Source of the DNA: Cladopsammia gracilis
Lineage: Eukaryota > Cnidaria > Anthozoa > Scleractinia > Dendrophylliidae
Direction of reading: 5' to 3'
NCBI GenBank assembly: GCA_022457155.1
Contig: JAJGOT010000741.1
Coordinates: 55,001-119,000, forward strand
Length of the DNA: 64,000 bases
Positions within the stretch are counted from its first letter, which is position 1, and each line of letters opens with the position of its first letter. Positions 1-12,494 of this stretch are shown here, piece by piece. The notes under the pieces were generated by a model that did no database searches, was not told where the DNA came from, and was given only the letters and a program-made list of their open reading frames with translations. The position numbers were made by a program, and so were the translations under genes.

Positions 1-503
1 ATTGTTACAACTTTTCTTTTGACAGTTTGAACAATGAAAAGCGCAATCATTTTGGCGCCACATACGAATAAAATTTTAATGAATTTCTATCTGCAGATGA
101 AAAAAGACCAAAGAGTTGGTTTGAATGGCTTAAGTTTATGAAGAGACGCATAACGAGAAAATGCCAAAAATTGTCTAAAATTTGTTCAATTCCTTATCCA
201 GTTTATTACTTGTTTCTGGAACGTCATTAAACAACAGGTGACATGGTAATGACATGCACTTTATTGGCTTTAATTCACTGTTCCTACGTCACTGCAGGTA
301 TACAACAATAACTACAGACCAACCTAATTCTAAAATTACATGAAAACAACCTTCTGAGTAGAATAACAGAGGAGAACAGAAACATATAGAACACATTACA
401 AAAGAGCTGCTTGCTTCCCAAATTTGATTGATAACGATAATAATTGGGTGGAGCGCTTTTTTGAAGAATTCCGTGACTTGAATACGTATTTATTCGAAAA
501 TGG

Positions 504-663
504 ACCTTTTTACCGATATAGCAACCATATTAAATTTGTCCCCCCCAGGCATCCCATAATGGCCACTGAAATTAATATATTCTTTTGGTAACAATTAATT
601 TCGATTATCATTATGGGATGCCCACGGGAAAAATCAATATTGCTGCCGTATCGGTAAAAGGGT
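504..663. repeat. short inverted-repeat (MITE-like) element
   Basis: The two ends are imperfect inverted complements: CCTTTTTACCGATATAGCAA on the left and the matching TATCGGTAAAAGGGT on the right. The inner parts also pair (GGCATCCCATAATG against CATTATGGGATGCCC). There is no coding capacity. It is probably a non-autonomous DNA-transposon derivative; no clear target duplication is visible. Confidence 0.55.
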
Positions 664-1059
664 GCATTTCGCACGAGCAAGTCGGATACACTGTGCATGC
701 AATGTGTCATCTTATCCAGTGTAAAAGACACGCCCTTTGCTCAGCCAAAACATGATGGCTTAAAAATCCTTCAACGGCGTCCTGGTCGGTTAACCTCGTA
801 CCCAGATCTCCACGGTCAGGTGGAAGCACACAATTTAGTGTAAACATGAGTGAGATCCGGGTCGTCCACGGTTACCTGTTTGAACTTCACAAGATTACGA
901 CATCATTAGTACATCAAAGCGAGTATTCGTTCAAACATCTTTTCTCATAAGACTTGAGAGCTGAATTTTGTTTCCACAAAAATTAACATCGAAATCCATT
1001 GCTTGACTTGTTAAAAGAGCCAATCACAGCCACCTCACGTGACGAGTATCTGAAGTGGT

Positions 1060-1355
1060 AAAGGTAAAGTCGCACTCGAGCCAAGATTGGCCCACACGGC
1101 CGGAGCTTAACCCGGTTTCTGTAGCATGAAGCAACTAGGAATATTGCTACTCCCCTCCTGGATGGGATGCTAGTCCATCGCAGGGTTACCCCCAGCATTT
1201 TATCGCCGGTACCCATTTATACACCTGGGTGGAGAGAGACAGTGTGGAGTAAAGTTTCTTGTCTAAGGAAACAACACGACGGCAGAGACCAGGCTCGAAC
1301 CACCGACCTTCAGATTGGAAGTCCGACGCGCTAACCACTAGACCACCCTGCCGCC
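1060..1355 (-). mobile_element. tRNA-derived SINE, copy 1
   Basis: Read on the minus strand it begins with a tRNA-like head. An A-box-like stretch (GGTCTAGTGGTTAGCG) is followed by a 7-nt anticodon loop CTTCCAA (anticodon TCC, as in tRNA-Gly) and a B box (GGTTCGAGCC). About 220 bp of body follow, ending in a CTTTAC-type tail. Copies recur at 13707-14002 and, decayed, at 19735-20035. The head points to RNA polymerase III transcription. No clear target duplication is seen for this copy. Confidence 0.8.
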
Positions 1356-2413
1356 ACTGGGCTTGGGGCCTAATTTGTTTTCGATACAAGAAAAAATAAG
1401 GACCAAGAAACAACGAAAACGTTGACGTTTTCTTTTATAGCACGCTTCTGCTACTCATGACAAACAGGAAAGCTCATCTTTTGATGTCTGTGGAGAAAAT
1501 CTACTTCCGGTAGCTATCTGTGACATTTGGGATGTCGACGGTCTCGTAGCTTTTAAAGGTCGCTCGGGCGTCCCGTATATTGAAAAACGTCGTAATAATT
1601 TAACACATCTCTATTGGTCGATTCAGTCGTCATCTAGGTCTTCAAAGCCACAGAAACCATGGGGGTCAGAAAATATTTGAGCTGTAGTTTGTAACCGCGT
1701 GTTCTATCAATGTAGTGGCAACATGTTCTTTGCATGCAATAATGCGGTAATTAATAACACAGGGTTCATCGAACATCAAATAACTGCAATGGCAAAAACA
1801 ACCATTGTTTGGAATTTGGATATTTTTTATTGTCATGAATATGTACTCCGCTCCTGTCAAGTACTAATTAAACAACTGTAACTATTAGTAGTATAAGATT
1901 GCTCCAAATTGTACACTCACTCTGTAAACAGTTTTTCAATACAATTATCCATATTTTTAAAGTTTACTTTATACAGCTGGGCTGCCATGTTCAGGGAGAC
2001 CTATCCCACATTGGCACAATCCATGTAGTCAGGAATTTTTTAAATTGGGTACACGTGTAGCAGCGTGAAATTATTGGCGTTGACCAAAAGGATTGCGGCT
2101 CTGGGATGACTCCTGTGTTGCTGTCTGTTTTCGCGCTTTTCCGCGAATGACAGAGAAGGTCTGGTGACTAGGCTGGTTATGAGGTTGTATTCGTACGTAC
2201 TGTACAGGAAATCAAGAGAATATCTCCTGAGGAAATCAGTGTACAAAAGATTACTGTCGACGCTTCATTAGTACCGGCTGTCTACAACGGCCACGCCCTT
2301 TATAAGCTAAATAGTTCTTCATAAGCTAAATGGCCCCAAAGAGTGTGGTTTTTGAGCAATTTTAGTTTAACAAAGAGCACAGTTTGGCGTGACATTTTGG
2401 TCTAAAAATCTAG

Positions 2414-2874
2414 GGCCCCGTCCACACTAATACGCTAATGCGTTTTTACCGATCGTCCACACTAAAACGATCAAAAACGAGAATGAAATCGATGAAAACG
2501 GAGGTTTTCGAAAACGCTTTTCAAAGTGGAGACTTGAAAACGCAGGTCTATCGTTTTAGTGTGGACGGCAAAAACGGAGCTTTTCAAAAACACTGACGTC
2601 ACCAACCTCGTTTACAGGGTCTCTCTTGTTCCAGGAGGCGGGAAGAAGAGAGACCCTGGGAACGAGGTTGTTACGTCACAACAGGTAACGCATAGTATTG
2701 CTGACGCTATTGGAGCATGCGTATTGAACAGAAAAACGTCCGAGTAGAGCCTGGTGATGAAAACGCATCTTTGGATCATCGTTTTCAGCTCCTAGTGTGG
2801 ACGCAAATCTTTTTATCCGTTTTCGGGGAACCAAAAACGGAGATTTTAGAAAACGCATTAGTGTGGACGGGGCC
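2414..2874. mobile_element. MITE with GGCCCCGTCCACACT ends and TAG target duplication
   Basis: The terminal inverted repeats GGCCCCGTCCACACTAAT are flanked by TAG on both sides (2411-2413 and 2875-2877). The interior has no credible gene and repeats versions of the terminal phrase (GTCCACACTAAAACG, GTGTGGACG). Three-bp duplications fit a PIF/Harbinger-type element. A shorter relative with the same termini lies at 61922-62113. Confidence 0.8.
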
Positions 2875-2976
2875 TAGGGGTAGGATTCTGGCCGCACATG
2901 CCCAACAAACCTTATTGGAGCCCCCCTGAAAAAAATGGCATATCTTTTGTCTTCGTATAATTCTCGCCGCATTTAA

Positions 2977-3797
2977 GGTGGCTGAACACAGTTTGCGCGC
3001 GCTCTTCAACTGAATTTCAGCTGCTTAAGTGAGTCAGCACGTGCAGAGTTTTGAGAAAAACAAAAACGTGTCGCCTATTCAGCGATCATTTTATTTTGCT
3101 CAGCGTGGATCGCGAAAGTGTTGTTTTTCGTCTTAAAATCAAAGAATTGGTTGTTCGTAAAAATGTTTGTTAAATCAATAGATAATTTATAGAACCATTA
3201 AAGAAATACACTGCCTTTTTGGTCGTTTTTGTCTTTGGATCGAAAACCCAGTCAAATGCAACGCATGCGCAGTTGACGAAAAAAATTGTGACTGGATGTT
3301 TTAGCGACTTACCTCGGAAATGTGCTGATTTCTACGGAACCACTCGTTAGAATTTCACGAAATTTGGCACAATAATAGTTCCGAATATGCCGAACTCACC
3401 TGCCATCAAAAATTTGAAATCTAACAAAGGAGATTTTTACAAAACGCAAACATATTAAACCACAAATTACGGAAGATCCCTCTGTCAAAATTACATGAAA
3501 CCAGTGTTAACACGCGAATATTTTTACGAGTTTACTGGAGACAAATGATGGACAAAATCTAACGGCTAGATTTTCTGAAAATAAACGAAATATAAAACAA
3601 AATATAAAAATAATATTGCAGGCTGATTTACAATCCACCGTGTTGCCATGGCAACACTCTAAAAGCTCAACAGAAATATCAAAATATATAGCTTGTTGCT
3701 TAATCGTATGCCTCACCAATTTTGGACGCCCAGACGTTAGTGGTTTTAAAATGACAATGAATGACGCATAGGTACAGTGAAACTGTGTTCAGCCACC
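2977..3797. mobile_element. DNA transposon derivative with GGTGGCTGAACAC ends and TTAA flanks
   Basis: The 18-bp terminal inverted repeats GGTGGCTGAACACAGTTT are directly flanked by TTAA on both sides (2973-2976 and 3798-3801). TTAA duplication is typical of piggyBac- and Kolobok-type elements. The 0.8-kb interior has no long ORF, so this is a non-autonomous copy. A related left end, TTAAGGTGGCTCC, occurs at about 25422 without a visible right end. Confidence 0.75.
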
Positions 3798-4111
3798 TTA
3801 AATTACAATACAAAATTGGGTATTGTTCTTGAAATCCGACATTCAGGATCTTTTTGGAAAACATAACGTAAAAATATAAAACCTCGATTATCTGACATGG
3901 AGCGTCAAATTAAGGGCAACATAAAATCGCCTTATGACAATAATATTTACAAACTAAGAACGGATCAGATAACCAAACAACTAAATTTTCACAATTATTG
4001 TTTGTCCTGCCGAATATTATACACTTAATGGGATAAAAACACATTGATTGCTTAAAATATAATACAACGTTTCTGTCATATAGGTAACACCATCGTGCTA
4101 CTCGGTCGCTG

Positions 4112-4443
4112 CAGGTCCACCTACACAATATACAGCGTACTAACATGAGTCAAAGTGTTCATTTAACTGGTCCACCTACACAATGTACAGTGTACTAATA
4201 TGAGTGAAACTGTTCATTTAACTGGTCCACCTACACAATGTACAGTGTACTAATATGAGTGAAACTGTTCATTTAACTGGTCCACCTACACAATGTACAG
4301 TGTACTAATATGAGTGAAACTGTTCATTTAACTGGTCCACCTACACAATGTACAGTGTACTAATATGAGTGAAACTGTTCATTTAACTGGTCCACCTACA
4401 CAATGTACAGTGTACTAATATGAGTGAAACTGTTCATTTAACT
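4112..4443. repeat. 55-bp minisatellite, six copies
   Basis: Six head-to-tail units of 55 bp start at 4112, 4167, 4222, 4277, 4332 and 4387. The later units are nearly identical and the first is more diverged. Each holds TGTACAGTGTACTA. The array begins about 57 bp past the stop codon of the calmodulin-like gene at 4500-10006, so it probably lies in that gene's 3' untranslated region. Confidence 0.9.
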
Positions 4444-4499
4444 GCTTTTTGATTGTAAATCTGTCCTGCTTCACTTTAACATCAGATAAATCTACGCTT

Positions 4500-7400
4500 T
4501 TAAGATGACATCATCTTGATGAACTCTGAAACAAGATTTAAAATGTATAATAAGGTTAGCCGAATGTCGAACTGGTCTATAATCGACTTAGATTAGATTA
4601 GATTGATTTATTACTTTTTCCACTAAATGGTTTTTAAAAAACTAATTACAACAAAGAATACAATAAATATTAACATGTATTACATTGCCAATTAAAAACT
4701 ATTAAGAAATTCCTTTAAATGTCTCTTAAATAACTAATTACAATAGACTAATATCACGCTAGCATGGCACAAAAATACATTCAGTCCACTGGGAAAAAGA
4801 GCCCAGCGTCAAACTCAGCACACCGACATCAGCAAAACTACAAAGCTTCGCAAAGATTGCCAGCAAACCGACGAAGATATGAAACCCTGAAACTGAGCAT
4901 TGTTACAAAGAAATGTATGGTGGTCGGGCATACATTGCCCGTCCAACCTCGTTTTCGTGTTTTTCCCATACATTTCTTTCTAAAAAATTAGACCAGAGTA
5001 CTAAGCTTCAAAAGTTCACATCTCCGTCAGTGTACAAGCAATCCCCACGAAACCCTACAGCTTCACCAACACCGACGTGCCGAACCCGACACCGTACCCT
5101 CTCCCCACCAAACCAAATACATTTTCATGCCACGCCAGCGTGACATTGGTCTATAAAAAAATACAATAAATATTAAAAATGCATTGCATTGCTAATTAAG
5201 AACTATAAAGAAATTTCTTTCAATGTCTCTTAAATACTGGTAAACTATCACTTTCTGTTATTTCGCGTGGAAGGGAATTCCAGAAACTCGTTGCGCGGTA
5301 TAGAAATGTGCGTTGCCCAATTGCTGACTTATACACCGGAATGTTCAGGTTATTCTTATATCTGGTATTGCGGTTCTTCTGGTATTGCGGATCTTCTTCT
5401 AAAAATTTCGAAAAACGATTGGAAATGTTCGTATAACTTTCGGCCAGTACTCGGATAATTTTCGAAAATCTTCAGAAAACTTCAGAAAACTGCTCAAAAG
5501 TTCGTTATTAATGTTGTTTATAAACAAAAAAATACATGGCTGCTTGGAGATATGAAATTTGTCTTGTTGGTGTGTTCAGCCGCTCTCTCGCCCTGCAGGG
5601 GGTAGGGCAGGGCGAGCGGAGAGCGGCTAATCGTTCACGATACCAAGTTGAAGACTCGAAGATAAATTTCAAATCTCCGTGCATTCATGTTATTATGTAG
5701 TGATGAAAAATTGAAATATTGGGAATAGGTTACCGAGCAAACTTTCCCTGCGCGTTCTTTTTCCAGCTCGTGCTACTTTCATCCTGTAGGCAGATTTAAC
5801 AAAGGCAAAGCGAATTGAACTATTTCAGAAATCAGATAATTACCTTCAAGATCAATTTGTCCATCGCCATTCAAGTCAGCCGCTTTTAAGATTTCCTCAA
5901 CTTCATCTTCCGTCAGCTGTTGACCAAGATTCATCATGGTCCACTTGAACTCTTCTGAGCTGATAAAACCGTTTCCGTCCATATCGAACACTTTAAACAT
6001 GTCTCGGATCTCCTCCTCTGTATCAATTCCTTTCATGCGTTTGTCCATCAGATGGAGGAATTCCATGAAGTCGATGGTACCGTTTCCTTAAAACAAAGGG
6101 AAAGTGTATCGAGTACTGTAAATTTCCATGGTTCTTAAACTTTAACTTTCGATGCTGTGTATGGATTTTATTCAAATGAAAGCTAGTGAGCAGTTCTTAA
6201 TTTTCCAGTGGAAAAAAAATTGCGCGTTTAAGATTTCGCATTGAAAATCCCACACAGACATCTTAAAATATGATATACGGCATATATGAGTTCCACTATT
6301 ATGTGAGTATGGGGATGAAGCAGCACCGTTACTGTTCACTACACTGTTTAAAAGCTTTTGAGCAGTACACTGTTTAAAGTGGTTCTAAATTAGACTTCAG
6401 CAGTTTTCAGGGACCCAAATTCATGTTTAGTAGACACCGAATTTTCTCTAATTACATTTTTTTTAAAAAAAAAGCTAGAAGGATAATTGCTCATTCTCGT
6501 CTCCTAACCCGCCTGCCAATCTTGGTCGCATTGCAGTCGTTCGTTGTGGTTGTCTTTCGATCTTTTTTCTTTCTTCTTTCTACCAACAGCCTTGTGTTCA
6601 GACTGCACCACTTAAGAAGGACGAATTGATAATTACCGTCCATGTCAATTTCCAGGATTATTTCTTCCAGTTCCTCCTCGGTGGGGTTTTCCCCCAGGGA
6701 TCTCATAAGTACCCCGAGCTCCTTTGTGTTAACGGTACCATCTCCGTCCTTATCAAGAAGAGCAAAAGCCTCCTTGAAATCTGTAAAATTAAGATAACCG
6801 CTAACCATGTTAGTTCAAAACACTGACTACCTTATTATAGGAAATTAACGCTCCTGTAAATTAAGGTCTTTGAAATTAACGCGACTTAAATTAACGCGAA
6901 TTGGAGGGAAAATGTCTTTCGAATAAAGGAAATTAACGCGAGGGGGGGGGGGGGGGGGATTTCAAAATGAAGAAAATTAACGCGATTATTGATGTCGCTA
7001 AAGGTATTTTGGCTGTAGTACAAAAAAAAAACGGATGTCGAGAACCGCTCTTCTGAAAGCAAGAATGAACTGGAAATATTGCAGATGACATATCTTTAAG
7101 TCTTTTACATTGTAAAAGATTGAAAAATAGTGTGCAGAAAAGAGAAGGCTATTGTTTCCTAGTTGCTATATATGTGTTGGGGTGAAATTAAGGTCTCGGA
7201 AATGAACGCTCCACTTAAATAATGTCGCGGAAATTAACGCTCACAAAAATCAATGCGACTTAAATTAAAGCGAATTTTGGGAATTCGCGTTAATTTCATG
7301 GAGCGTTAATTTCCTATAATAAGGTACTTCAACTTGTTTATTTCCCACCACTCATTGAGTGAATCTCTCGGAAAACGCTGGTGTGGTAGATTAGAATTCA

Positions 7401-10006
7401 GTTTAAACAATTTGTGCTCACACTTTCCATTGACGTTTTCAGTTTTGATTCCATTTATATATTTTTTTCTCGTTGAAAGAAAATAATTTTCAAATTTTAC
7501 GAACGGACGCGGAACACACGCCGAAAAATTTCATAACGTACCGACGTCATCCAGGTTGCAATTGTACTCTAACATGTCTACTGACTCAATATACCGTAAA
7601 ATACTGGTTGTAAGGCCCCCCAACTTATAAGTCCCCTCCGCTTATAGGCCCATCTAACTTCAACAAAAATACATTACGGTTATAAGCCCCACAGGATATA
7701 GCCTCCCCCCCGGTCTACGTTTCCTTGTTTCCTTAATACATACACTTTCACATAACAATGTACAACAATAGAAAATTCTAGGAAATTATAAGGTCAGTAA
7801 ATGGAAAACACATTTTGATAAGTCTCAGCTTATTCCGAAACGGTTATTTTATTCACGTCCCCCGTTTATAAGCCCACCGCCTTTAATACGAAGTTGTATA
7901 AGCCCCCCCCGCGGGGGGGGGGGGGGGGGGTACTCCCTATAATGGGCTATACGGGGATGCTCCGCTCGTAAGAGTTACCTTTTTGAGGCTTGAGGTATAT
8001 GAAAGGGTAGGAATTTCACGAAGTATAGGAAAGGGTAGGGAAAACACGAGTTGAAGTATAAAAAAAGGGTAGAGAAAACTGCCATTTAAGTGTTATAAAA
8101 AGGGCCTTTCGAAATATATCAAACAGACGCATGTAAATTAAAGGCTATATGAAAGGGGTACCATTTCCAATGAAGGGCATATGAAAAGGATACCATTTTC
8201 AATGAAAGGTATATGAAAGTTGTACCTTTTCTGTCAATAACGGTATATGAAAGGGTAAGAGTTTGGATCTCGGGGCGGAGCATAACCGTACAAACTTTGT
8301 TGAGTACTCCCACTCTCCCCGGGTATAATTTTACGTCGGCACATCGTCATTATATTACAGGCATGAAAATGAAAGCTGCTGAGTAATACCTGACTTTTCT
8401 TTGGTACTGTTTGGTCTTAAAGTGTGACTAAGATTAGAAAACTATTGAAGTCCTTTCCTGCGGTAGCTGCGTGCAGAAACTCCTATTTCCTACAGTCTGG
8501 CCATTCACTGAATGAAAGCTACTTTCATAGCAGTACTTTCCTGTGGTACTGTTTACTGTACAAGGTGATTGAAGCTTTTGAGTCTGTGAATGAAATACTA
8601 AATGTGATCATTTATATGAAAACTATTGAGCAGTACTTTCCTGTGGTACTGTTTATTATGTTGTACAATGGACGTGATTCTAAATTTTGAGTCTGTGGTG
8701 TGAAATCCTAAGTGCAGGTGACCATTCAAATGAAAGCTCTTTAGCAATACTTTTCTGTGGCACTGTTTGCTGGTACTCTGCTCTACAAGCGGGTCTACAA
8801 GGTGGTTGTAGCTTTTGAGTCTGTAGATGAAATCCTAAAGTGCTTGGGGTGCTTTGGTCTGACCGTTTAGTCTGTTGACTCATACAATGTCCACTCAAGT
8901 GAAAGTTGAAGATAACTCATTGCCTTTAATCAGTATTTTTTGGAAATTAAATTTTTGGGATATTTATAGATCCTCTTCGTGAATTTTGATTTTAGGGCTT
9001 AAACGAAGAGACAACAGAAATCCAATTCTATCTGTTTTTGCAAGGTCAAACAAGAAGAACAACATTCTTCGATCTAAGACATCTAAAGCTTGTGAGTGAT
9101 AAGATAAACGGGTCATATGATCTTACCTGCAATCTGCCCTTCAGTTAACGTCAACTCCTGCAACAGAAAACAGCAAGACTTTAACTTTGTTGCCTTTAAT
9201 TTATAGTCTGCATGCTGAGTATAAAAGAGACACAAATAACACAAAAAGTTATTTTCTGGTGCCAAATGATTTGTCTCGTTGAAGCAAATGGCTCTGCGCG
9301 TGTTCAGCAGATATTTTATCATATAAAGCCTTCGCAGAAGAAAAAAAGATAATTAAACTGTGTTACAGGAACAAGCAAAATTAATATAGGATTAAATAAG
9401 CCCGAATTCACCATTTCTGGTTCAACAATGAAATGACGGCGATCTTAGTCATGTACGTGTACGGCAGACATTAAGTCATGGCGGAACTTCAGTCACGTCT
9501 ATGGTAATTGTTTTTTTTTTTAATAGTGCTTCTTCGTCTCGGTTAGATATCTTCTGCTGGTCAGTTCACTGTTATGTTACATCTTAAATTGTTAGGGTGT
9601 CTTCTACTAAGCTCTACTGACGGATGCTGGTAATCGCAGTAAAGAAGCAACATATTATCAGCAAAGATCGCTTTAACCACTGGCAGCAAAAATTGTGCGA
9701 TCATAAGAAACCAGCCTTTGATAAAACATAGTTCAGTGTATTCCAAGCAGATGATTGCTAACGGTAGTTCAGAATACGTGTTTTCATGTAATCACTAAGT
9801 ATTTGGCAGCGAGACGATATCGCTTGTAAATGCATCAATTCGTAATGAGACTGAATGTTGTTTCAACATGCATTATGCGGAGCCATGAGCCCATGAGCCA
9901 TTATGCGTGTCAGTACTTTTGTGAAAACTTTACCCATAATTGCGTTGTGTGATTCTATTAAACACATACCAAGCAAAGTTTGCATGTTATTGATTAGACT
10001 TACCAT
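4500..10006 (-). CDS. calmodulin-like EF-hand protein 1, 148 aa, five coding exons
   Basis: Calcium-sensor protein of the calmodulin family. Coding exons on the minus strand are 10006-10004 (the ATG alone, donor gtaagt), 9157-9127, 6780-6637, 6086-5844 and 4525-4500 (stop TAA). All junctions are GT-AG and the phases join without a break, giving 447 nt. The product has four EF-hands whose loops all keep D at position 1 and E at 12: [36 protein letters not shown] and [12 protein letters not shown]. Length matches calmodulin, and the N-terminal LTEGQIADFKEAF and the C-terminal EEFIKMM are family hallmarks. Many substitutions relative to ubiquitous calmodulin, especially the C-terminal half of each lobe, make it a divergent paralogue rather than calmodulin itself. 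It is the most 3' of three tandem paralogues. The first exon is the least certain part. Its introns carry several MITEs. The role as calcium-dependent regulator is inferred from family. Confidence 0.85.
4580..5460. repeat. retroelement tail interrupted by a MITE (4754-5143)
   Basis: The blocks around 4650-4740 and 5160-5240 share the phrases ACAATAAATATTAA, ATTGC(C/T)AATTAA and AATGTCTCTTAAATA, so they look like two copies of one retroelement 3' end. Between them, 4754-5143 is bounded by inverted ends TCACGCTAGCATGGCA and TGCCACGCCAGCGTGA, typical of a MITE. All of it lies in intron 4 of the calmodulin-like gene. Confidence 0.5.
6828..7326. mobile_element. MITE with 27-bp perfect ends, TA target type
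   Basis: The perfect inverted termini start TACCTTATTATAGGAAATTA and span 27 bp. If the outer TA is the target duplication, this is a Tc1/mariner-type MITE. The interior repeats AAATTAACGCGA several times and includes a poly-G run at about 6941-6958. There is no gene. It lies in intron 2 of calmodulin-like gene 1. Confidence 0.8.
7600..8313. repeat. cluster of two inverted-repeat elements in an intron
   Basis: 7600-7930 is dominated by TTATAAGCCCC-type phrases ending in a C run and a G run. 7931-8313 is a second element with imperfect inverted ends (GGGTACTCCC...GGATGCTCCGC against GCGGAGCATAACC...GAGTACTCCCA) and a tandem interior of GTATATGAAAGGGTA phrases. There is no coding potential. 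Both lie in intron 2 of calmodulin-like gene 1. Confidence 0.65.
8340..8900. repeat. degenerate ~115-bp dispersed satellite
   Basis: About four degenerate units share TTTCCTGTGGTACTGTTTA, GTACAAGGTG, TTTTGAGTCTGTG and ATGAAAGCT. Fragments of the same family recur at 12780-12910 and, weakly, near 6340-6400. It is confined to the calmodulin-like gene region in this window. It does not code. Confidence 0.65.
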
Positions 10007-12020
10007 GAAACAAGTTACGTATTGGAACACACAGTCGTGTCAGATATTGTTGTTTATAGCCGATTGCACACTGACGCAAAACTTTGGTTGTATAAAATAC
10101 CTGCTGTTATTACAGTCATCACTCAGCAATCCGGGCAGTTTAATCGCTTAATCGTGCAAGTTACGTGCACACTGATGCGGGTATTATGATGTCAGGGAAT
10201 GAGTCGCTTCTATCAACAAAGAAATGTGATCCAAAATTGCGAACTTTGTGCTAAAAAAAGTCGTTTCAGCAAAATTTACATTCCATTCCTCAGTGTTTTT
10301 TTTTAATTGTGCCCTAAACTCGTTGAATTATTCAGTCACTCTAGGGAAGCTTTGTTACTTCATTCGTCATCACAGCTAGCGTAGACATGACAATACAAAA
10401 AGAAAGTTATTAGCAAATGAAAACAGCGAGAGAAAACAGGGTTAAAAGTGCAGGAGCCATATCTCCGGTATCTTTTGATTGTATTTGCCGGACAAAGTAA
10501 ACAGGTTTCTGTAATTTCTGTTCTTTCGTTGTAGTTTGTTTGACATCAATAATCAATCCTAATGGCTTATACGCATTTAATTCATGCAATTCCATAACAA
10601 TGCAGTAAATGGTCTCAATTTTTCGGGAAAGATCTCAAAGTTTTGCACAGTGAGGCGGAAACTATGACATTTATTTTTCGACTATGACGTCATTTAACGG
10701 TATAAGGGCAAGAGAAAGTTACTAAGTAAAATGTTCTTATGGGAAATTAAGCAGTCGAATAAAAATCAATAATAATTCTATTATTCGGTAGTTTGACGAT
10801 AATACGCGCGGATATTTTACTCATGTGTCCTCTCCCAAAAAATCTGCGCAACTCGTAACATATCTGCGCGTATGATATCTGTCAAAACATCAGATAATAT
10901 TAAGGTGTATGTTTTTCGTTAAGTAAGTCATGCTGTAAAGCGTTATCCAACATGATAAAGATTATTCATTCATTGCCACTTTGAAGTTTTTCGATCCTTG
11001 ACCCTTTTCCTTTCGAAAAAACGCGTTGTGTGGACCTCTGCATTCAAACATTTCTATTTCTCTTTTGCTTTCATCAGAACGTGAGGGCTCTGGGGTGGGA
11101 AATGATATGAAATGATATGAATTGATCCGCGTCCATCCCGGGTCACTAGATAGATAAAATAGATAGACAAGCTATTCATATTGAGCAACACATAACAGTT
11201 GGATAACCCTGGATCAATAGCGACTGCGACAAAAATTTCTTCAAGGTTCGCAGGAAACTAACCTGGCAAAATTTAGGGATGGGTTACTACAATGAAAATG
11301 CATTTTGTGCAACTTGCGATGGCTTTGTTTCATTGACGTTTCAATCAATCAACAAACACTTTCACTAAGTCTGTAGATCCAAGATTATGTGAATTTTTGT
11401 GGATTTTTGGTTGATTCCTGGGAGTGTGTCAGAGGAAGATTTCAAGGGGATGAGGGATCTGTGGAATTTAGAATAATAAGAAATATTGAAGATTTAATGA
11501 AGTCTTAAAATTAGAATATGAAGTTAGAAATAATTAGTAGATGGCAACCAAAACAGTCCGCTGTAAACCTGGGGTCCCTGGGGTGCTCTTGCGTGGGTAT
11601 CAACTGTTTGTTGGTGTTCCAAAACAGTCCGCTATAAACCTGGGGTGCTCTTGCGTGGGCATCAACTGTTTGTTGGTGTTCCAAAACAGTCCGCTATAAA
11701 CCTGGGGTGCTCTTGCGTGGGCATCAACTGTTTGTTGGTCCAAAAATATATACATAAAAAAATATTCAAATTCAACTATAATCCCCCCTTGACTGGAATC
11801 GTAAAAATGAAACCCCTCCACAAAATATCATTCTCTCTCAAAAACAAAATTCGATAAAAATAATAAATTAGCATGAACCTGTCCAGATTTTCAACCTTTT
11901 ACTATATTTTCCTTTTCTTTCCTTCTACTGAAATCCCTTAACTTCTTATAAGTATTCTCTCACATGGTTGAGAGAAGGCCTAAAATAATTTGACGTCTTA
12001 GAATGTAAAAAAAGTATATG
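10007..12020. other. intergenic stretch between calmodulin-like genes 1 and 2
   Basis: This holds the presumed 5' flank of gene 1 (ATG at 10004-10006) and the 3' flank of gene 2. Apart from a 62-bp tandem repeat at about 11540-11745, no gene, RNA or clear element is recognised. Confidence 0.6.
11540..11745. repeat. 62-bp tandem repeat, about 2.5 copies
   Basis: Units contain GGGGTGCTCTTGCGTGGGCA, TCAACTGTTTGTTGGTGTTCC and AAAACAGTCCGCTATAAACC; starts at 11580, 11642 and 11704 give a 62-bp period. Diverged single copies occur at about 30900-31020 (reverse complement) and 31470-31560, so this is a dispersed family that locally expanded. Confidence 0.75.
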
Positions 12021-12030
12021 TTTATTTATT
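12021..12030 (-). terminator. poly(A) signal of calmodulin-like gene 2
   Basis: AATAAATAAA on the minus strand lies about 112 nt past the TGA stop of the EF-hand gene ending at 12142. This is a normal distance for a short 3' untranslated region. Confidence 0.6.
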
Positions 12031-12141
12031 TCACAGCCATTTATTAAAGCAGTAAACTGCAAAATTCATGATCCCAGTATCGGCCTCTTCTTCCAGTTCA
12101 TGCTTGGACTTCATTCAAACTGGCGTGCATGCTTACGTTCT

Positions 12142-12259
12142 TCACGACAGCATTTTCACGAATGCTATAAAGAAGAAAAACATTACTGATTGGTGTGTTG
12201 TTTTCGTCATTGTTAGGTATCTTACGTGCGTCTAAACTTGAGCTTGGATATCGCCTGGC

Positions 12260-12308
<49 letters not shown>

Positions 12309-12459
12309 TGATGATGATGATGATGATGATGATAATAATAATAATAAATGAACTGCAAAAGATCACTTTAAATAATAATAATAATACTTTATTAACAAAT
12401 TTCTTAAAACAATCTTAAATTTACGATATAAAATTACAACACATGTATAAACCTTTTGT

Positions 12460-12494
<35 letters not shown>

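Larger units (their letters stand above)
1..4499. other. gene-free repeat-rich stretch 3' of the calmodulin-like cluster
   Basis: I see no exon with family homology or paired splice sites here. The stretch holds a small inverted-repeat element (504-663), a tRNA-derived SINE (about 1060-1355), two DNA-transposon derivatives (2414-2874 and 2977-3797) and a 55-bp minisatellite (4112-4443). The remainder (1-503, 664-1059, 1356-2413, 3798-4111) is AT-rich sequence in which I recognise nothing. Confidence 0.6.

Noticed and set aside
1290..1355. Functional tRNA-Gly gene on the minus strand
   Set aside because: The tRNA-like head continues into a ~220-bp body shared with two other copies and lacks a proper acceptor stem, so it is a SINE.
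12098..12358. Open frame with runs of tyrosine and histidine on the minus strand
   Set aside because: It is the translation of an AAT/ATG microsatellite. Only its last part overlaps a real 23-nt exon, in a different frame (12142-12164).
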